This document shows positions 60,382 through 64,000 of a DNA stretch of 64,000 nucleotides, in pieces. The position numbers and the translations under genes are program-made. This stretch comes from Paraburkholderia phenoliruptrix (GTDB lineage: Bacteria; Pseudomonadota; Gammaproteobacteria; Burkholderiales; Burkholderiaceae): assembly GCF_902859825.1 (NCBI RefSeq), contig NZ_CADIKB010000035.1, positions 1 to 64,000 of the forward strand, in the 5' to 3' direction. The notes under the pieces are model-generated. The model had not been told where the DNA came from. It ran no database searches and was given only the letters and a program-made list of their open reading frames with translations. Numbering within the stretch: the stretch's first letter is position 1; every line of letters begins with the position of its first letter.

Positions 60382-61676
60382 ACGCTCTCGTCCTCTGCCA
60401 CTGCAATTGGGCGCACGGTTTGCGCGGCCTTCAGCATGGCTTGCAGCAGCACATTGCAGCCGGCTTCGAGATGTTCCGCGCGCGCGTCTTCGATCTCGTT
60501 GTGGCTGATGCCGTCCTTGCAGGGCACGAAGATCATCGCGGCTGGCGCGACGCGCGCGAGATACACCGCGTCGTGGCCCGCGCCGCTGATCACGTCCATC
60601 GACGACAAACCGAGCATGTCCGCGCCTTGCTTGACGGCGGCGACCAGATCGCTTGCGAACGGCTGCGGCGGAAAGTACACAACGGGCTCGATCTCCACCT
60701 CGATGCCCGCCTGCTTGCCGGCAGCCTCGCAAGCGGCGCGCAATGCGCTGTCCATCGCGGTGAGCGTGGCGTCGTCGGCGGCTCGCAGGTCGACCGTGAG
60801 CTTCACGCGGCCCGGAATGACGTTGCGCGAGTTCGGATGCACGTCGAGCCAGCCGACCGTGCCGCGGCCATGCGGCGCATGATCGAGCGCGATGCGGTTC
60901 ACCGCGTGGATCAGATCCGCGGCGACGAGGAGCGCATCGCGGCGCAGTTCCATCGGCGTGGGGCCGGCATGCGCTTCCATGCCGTGCACGGTCACGTCGT
61001 ACCAGCGCTGGCCGAGCGCGCCTTGCACAATGCCGATGGTCTTGTCGTGCGCCTCCAGCACCGGACCCTGCTCGATGTGCGCTTCGAAATACGCTGCAAC
61101 GGTATGCGGTTTTGCGTTTTCGCCGATGTAGCCGATGGCGGCCAACGCGTCGCGCACCGAGACGCCGTCGCGGTCGCGCTGATCGAGCGCGTGGTCCAGC
61201 GTAAAGGCGCCGGCGAAGACACCGGAGCCCATCATCACCGGCACGAAGCGTGAGCCTTCCTCGTTGGTCCACACCGCGACTTCGAGCGGCGCGAGCGTCG
61301 TGATGTTGGCGTCGGCCAGCGTGCGCAGCACTTCGAGGCCCGCCAGCACGCCGTAGTTGCCGTCGAATTTGCCGCCGGTCGGCTGCGTGTCGATATGACT
61401 GCCCGTCATGACAGGCGGCAGGTCGTCGCGCAAGCCTGCCCGGCGCGCGAAGATATTGCCGATTGCGTCGACCCGCACCGTGCAACCAATTTCCTTCGCC
61501 CACGCGACAAACCGGTCGCGCGCGATGCGATCCAGTTCGCTCAGCGCGAGCCGGCAAACGCCGCCCTTCTCCGTCGCGCCGATCTGCGCGAGTTGCATGA
61601 GACTGTTCCAAAGCCGTTGGCCGTCGACGCGCAAACGAGCGAGCGCCGCGCCGCTCTCAAAGTCATGAACTTGCAT
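60378..61676 (-). CDS. M20 zinc amidohydrolase, carbamoylase/allantoate amidohydrolase type
   Basis: 432 residues. Metal-binding blocks MTGSHIDTQPTGGKFDGNYG, WTNEEGSRF and HIEQGPVLE, and the dimerisation-domain HGMEAHAGPTPM, identify the hydantoinase/carbamoylase family. GAGHDAVYLARVAPAAMIFV with CKDGISHNE closes the site. It hydrolyses an N-carbamoyl or ureido group in known members (beta-ureidopropionate, allantoate, N-carbamoyl amino acids). ATG 61676 preferred over the TTG at 61679. Confidence 0.9.
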   Translation of the reverse strand: MQVHDFESGAALARLRVDGQRLWNSLMQLAQIGATEKGGVCRLALSELDRIARDRFVAWAKEIGCTVRVDAIGNIFARRAGLRDDLPPVMTGSHIDTQPTGGKFDGNYGVLAGLEVLRTLADANITTLAPLEVAVWTNEEGSRFVPVMMGSGVFAGAFTLDHALDQRDRDGVSVRDALAAIGYIGENAKPHTVAAYFEAHIEQGPVLEAHDKTIGIVQGALGQRWYDVTVHGMEAHAGPTPMELRRDALLVAADLIHAVNRIALDHAPHGRGTVGWLDVHPNSRNVIPGRVKLTVDLRAADDATLTAMDSALRAACEAAGKQAGIEVEIEPVVYFPPQPFASDLVAAVKQGADMLGLSSMDVISGAGHDAVYLARVAPAAMIFVPCKDGISHNEIEDARAEHLEAGCNVLLQAMLKAAQTVRPIAVAEDESV

Positions 61677-61709
61677 CAATGCTTCCTCATAGTGAAGTCA
61701 GGCGTGGGT

Positions 61710-62411
61710 TCAGACGACGCCGACGCCCAGATAGCGGTCCTTGATCGAATCGTCCGCGGCAAACGACGCGTTGTCGCCCGAATAAACGATCACGCCCTGT
61801 TCGATGATGTAGTGGCGATCCGCGAGTTGCGTGCAGACTTCCAGGTTCTGCTCGACGAGCAGAATGGCGACGCCCGCTTCGCGAATCAGCTTCAGTTGCG
61901 CGACGATTTCTTCGACGATCACAGGTGCGAGGCCTTCGACGGGTTCGTCCAGCATCAGAAGCCGTGGGTGATTCATCAGCGCGCGGCCAATGGCAAGCAT
62001 TTGTTGTTCGCCGCCCGACAGCTGTCCGCCGCCGTTCGTGCGCCGCTCCTTCAGGCGCGGAAAAATGCGGTAGATGTCGTCGAGTTGCCACGGCGAGTCC
62101 TTGCGCGCGCCGAGCCGCAGGTTCTCTTCAACCGTGAGCAAGCGGAAAGTACCGCGATGCTCCGGCACGAAGCACACGCCGCGCGACGCGATTTTGTGCG
62201 GCGGCAGCGTGCTGATCGTCGCGCCGTTGAAAGTCACGCGACCCTTTTTCGGCACGACGACGCCGGCAATCGCCTTCAACGTGGTGGACTTGCCCGCGCC
62301 GTTGCGGCCGAGCAGCGTGACGGTCTCGCCCTCGCCGATCTGCAGCGAAACGCCTTGCAGTATGTGACTTTTGCCGTAGAAGCCGTGAATGTCCTGAACA
62401 TCGAGCATCAT
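61710..62411 (-). CDS. livF: Branched-chain-type ABC importer ATP-binding protein LivF-like
   Basis: 233 residues. Walker A LLGRNGAGKSTTLKAIAG, signature LSGGEQQMLAIGRAL, Walker B LLMLDEPVEGLAP and the LivF-type FVPEHRGTFRLLTVEENLRL. Overlaps LivG stop (ATGA). It transports amide, ureide or amino-acid substrates with LivG and LivM. Confidence 0.92.
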   Translation of the reverse strand: MMLDVQDIHGFYGKSHILQGVSLQIGEGETVTLLGRNGAGKSTTLKAIAGVVVPKKGRVTFNGATISTLPPHKIASRGVCFVPEHRGTFRLLTVEENLRLGARKDSPWQLDDIYRIFPRLKERRTNGGGQLSGGEQQMLAIGRALMNHPRLLMLDEPVEGLAPVIVEEIVAQLKLIREAGVAILLVEQNLEVCTQLADRHYIIEQGVIVYSGDNASFAADDSIKDRYLGVGVV

Positions 62412-63175
62412 GCGCGGCCTCCGGTGATCATGTTGCCGAGATACGCGCTGCGCACGCGCTCGTCGCCGCGAATCTCGTCGGGCCGCCCTTCCACCAGCAC
62501 GCGCCCTTGTTGCATGACGGTAATCGTGTCTGAGATGTCCATCACGATGCCCATGTTGTGCTCGATCAGCACGACGGTGTAGTCGTCGCGCAGCCCGCGG
62601 ATCAGCTGCTTCATATCGTCGAGATCGTCGATGCCCATGCCGGACGTCGGCTCGTCGAGAAAAATCGCCTTGGGGCGCGCGGCGAGCGCCATGCCGACCT
62701 CGAGGCGCCGCTGCTGTCCGTGCGACAACGCGCCTGCAGAGACTTCGCTGAAGCGTTGTAACGCCAGACGTTCGAGCACGCCGTCGACGGTATCCGTGTG
62801 CGCCAGCGCGCCGCGCGGCGGCGTCCATGCGTTGAGCGCGCGCTTCGCGTCGACGCCTTGCGCGGCCAGCCGCAGGTTCTCGCGCACGCTCAGATTGGCG
62901 AACAGGCTCGTCACCTGAAACGACCTCGCGACGCCGCGACGCACGCGCTTGTGGTCGGGCTCGTGCGTCACGTCGTGGCCGTCGAACACGATGGTGCCCG
63001 CGGTGATCGGCAGCGTGCCGGTCAGCACATGAAAGAGCGTGGTCTTGCCCGCGCCGTTCGGGCCGATCACCGAGTGCACGGTGCGCGGCATGATGCGCAA
63101 GTTGACATCGGAGAGCGCCGTGAATTTGCCGTAGCGCTTCGCCACGCCGCTTGCGTTGAGAATGGCTTCGCTCAT
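62408..63175 (-). CDS. livG: Branched-chain-type ABC importer ATP-binding protein LivG-like
   Basis: 255 residues. Walker A VIGPNGAGKTTLFHVLTG, ARSFQVTSLFANLSVRENL (LivG family block), signature ALSHGQQRRLEVGMAL with His for the usual second Gly-linked Ser-Gly variant, and Walker B IFLDEPTSGMG. The signature LSHGQ is common in this subfamily. Overlaps the neighbouring genes on both sides. Confidence 0.92.
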   Translation of the reverse strand: MSEAILNASGVAKRYGKFTALSDVNLRIMPRTVHSVIGPNGAGKTTLFHVLTGTLPITAGTIVFDGHDVTHEPDHKRVRRGVARSFQVTSLFANLSVRENLRLAAQGVDAKRALNAWTPPRGALAHTDTVDGVLERLALQRFSEVSAGALSHGQQRRLEVGMALAARPKAIFLDEPTSGMGIDDLDDMKQLIRGLRDDYTVVLIEHNMGIVMDISDTITVMQQGRVLVEGRPDEIRGDERVRSAYLGNMITGGRA

Positions 63176-64000
63176 ATGCGCTCCGTTGCGGTGTCGTCGC
63201 CGGCATCGGCCGGGTTGGCGTGGACTGGCGGATTGCGGCGCAGTGCTTGCCAGATCCGCTCGCCGAGTCCCCACAAACCGCGCTGCATGTAGAGGCTCAC
63301 CGCCATCAGCACGATGCCGAGCAGCAGCAGCCAGCGCGGCCACAATGTGGAGAGCCAGTCGGCGAACAGCACATAAAATGCTGCGCCCAGTACCGACGCA
63401 AACAGATTGCCGGTGCCGCCTATCACGGTCATCACGAGGATCATTTCGCTCGTGTGGTAGTCGATATTGGATAGCGGCGCGATGCCGGTCATCAGCGCAT
63501 GCAGCGCGCCCGCAAGCCCCGTGACTCCGCCGGAGATCACGAACGCCATCAGCTTGAATCGCTTGACGTCGTAACCGACAGCCGCGGCGCGCGCTTCGTT
63601 GTCGCGGATGGCGAGCAGCGTGCGGCCGAATACCGAGTGCGAAACGCGCATGAGCAGCCAGAATACGACGAGAAAAAGCACTGCGACGAATCCGTAGTAC
63701 TGCCAGGGAGACGTCAGCACGATCAATTTCTTGCCAAACAGCCCGAGCGCAGGTCGCGGAATATCGAGCAGGCCGTTGTCGCCGCCGGTCAGATCCGGCG
63801 TGGTGTAGGCGAGGAAGTAGAACAGTTGCCCGAACGCGAGCGTCAGCATCACGAAATAGGTGCCGCGCTGTCTGATCGAAAACCATCCGACAAACGCGGC
63901 CGCCACGGCACCGACCGCGATCGCCGCCAGCAGCGCGACGGGAACCGGCAGCGCGGCTTTGGTCAGCACGAGCCCCGCACTGTAGCTGCCGAGTCCAAAG
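63172..64000 (-). CDS. livM: Branched-chain-type ABC importer permease LivM-like (runs off the right edge)
   Basis: The last 275 residues are present; the frame continues past 64000 (FGLGSYSAGLVLTKAALPVP is internal to the LivM family), so the true start is outside. Family blocks seen: GWFSIRQRGTYFVMLTLAFG, RVSHSVFGRTLLAIRDNEAR and SEMILVMTVIGGTGNLFASV. The permease of the import system whose ATPases follow. Confidence 0.93.
   Translation of the reverse strand, partial: FGLGSYSAGLVLTKAALPVPVALLAAIAVGAVAAAFVGWFSIRQRGTYFVMLTLAFGQLFYFLAYTTPDLTGGDNGLLDIPRPALGLFGKKLIVLTSPWQYYGFVAVLFLVVFWLLMRVSHSVFGRTLLAIRDNEARAAAVGYDVKRFKLMAFVISGGVTGLAGALHALMTGIAPLSNIDYHTSEMILVMTVIGGTGNLFASVLGAAFYVLFADWLSTLWPRWLLLLGIVLMAVSLYMQRGLWGLGERIWQALRRNPPVHANPADAGDDTATERI

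Noticed and set aside
63172..63969. LivM as a complete gene starting at 63969
   Set aside because: The frame runs open to the window edge and the upstream residues (FGLGSYSAGLVL) belong to the family core, so the gene is partial.
1..64000. CRISPR arrays, insertion sequences or prophage genes
   Set aside because: No regularly spaced short repeats, transposase motifs or phage structural genes were found on reading both strands.

Overview
The window is GC-rich, densely packed bacterial DNA that reads as a chromosomal segment of the Burkholderiaceae (Paraburkholderia, Caballeronia or Burkholderia). Supporting this are the prp locus with a sigma-54 activator, a tad/Flp pilus locus with two pilins, a DUF3005-like protein, many LysR/GntR/Lrp-regulated catabolic clusters, and translation-coupled ATGA overlaps throughout. 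I see no insertion sequence, prophage, CRISPR array or rRNA. One tRNA gene (Val, anticodon GAC) is present.

Layout. 1-2363: 5' end of prpC (leftward) and divergent prpR; the gap holds a sigma-54 promoter and a paired operator. 2320-14894 (leftward): a catabolic island with a lone AraC-type DNA-binding domain, a three-subunit FAD/Fe-S dehydrogenase of the opine-oxidase/HcnABC type, a complete peptide/opine-type ABC importer, a PuuB-like oxidase, a HAD hydrolase and an aldehyde dehydrogenase. 15179-19156 (rightward): a GNAT protein, a GhrA-like reductase, a class III aminotransferase and an Lrp-type regulator that probably serve the same catabolism. 19182-24066: DmlR-like LysR regulator, D-malate/tartrate dehydrogenase, a zinc deacylase-like protein and an MFS transporter preceded by a terminator-like hairpin. 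24144-25830 (leftward): a three-gene PAAR / M35 zinc peptidase / secreted OmpA-like module, of less GC-rich composition, that looks like an orphan type VI secretion cargo cassette. 26036-28477: two small proteins and gabD.

28478-41860: a long leader with a second sigma-54-type promoter, then the tad locus: flp1, flp2, tadV, an unusual winged-helix/AAA+ ATPase, cpaB, cpaC, a lipoprotein, tadZ, tadA, tadB, tadC, tadE and tadG, closed by a strong terminator. 41884-44756: DUF3005-like protein, an ABC exporter and a small protein. 45021-50200: LysR regulator, SDR dehydrogenase, MFS transporter and a split transketolase, probably a sugar or polyol pathway. 50320-53947: selenium genes selD and selU followed by a cysteine-motif permease and a 44-residue membrane protein. 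54042-58632: a GntR regulator between two MFS transporters and an amidohydrolase, tied together by a shared palindromic operator. 58724-64000 (leftward): tRNA-Val, then MlrC-like and M20 amidohydrolases downstream of livF, livG and partial livM of a branched-chain-type ABC importer.

The strongest candidates for new biology are the PAAR-M35-OmpA module, the sigma-54-type promoter in front of the Flp pilus locus, the AAA+ protein inside the tad operon, and the transporter-dehydrogenase-split transketolase cluster. All functions are inferred from reading the sequence; no database search was run.
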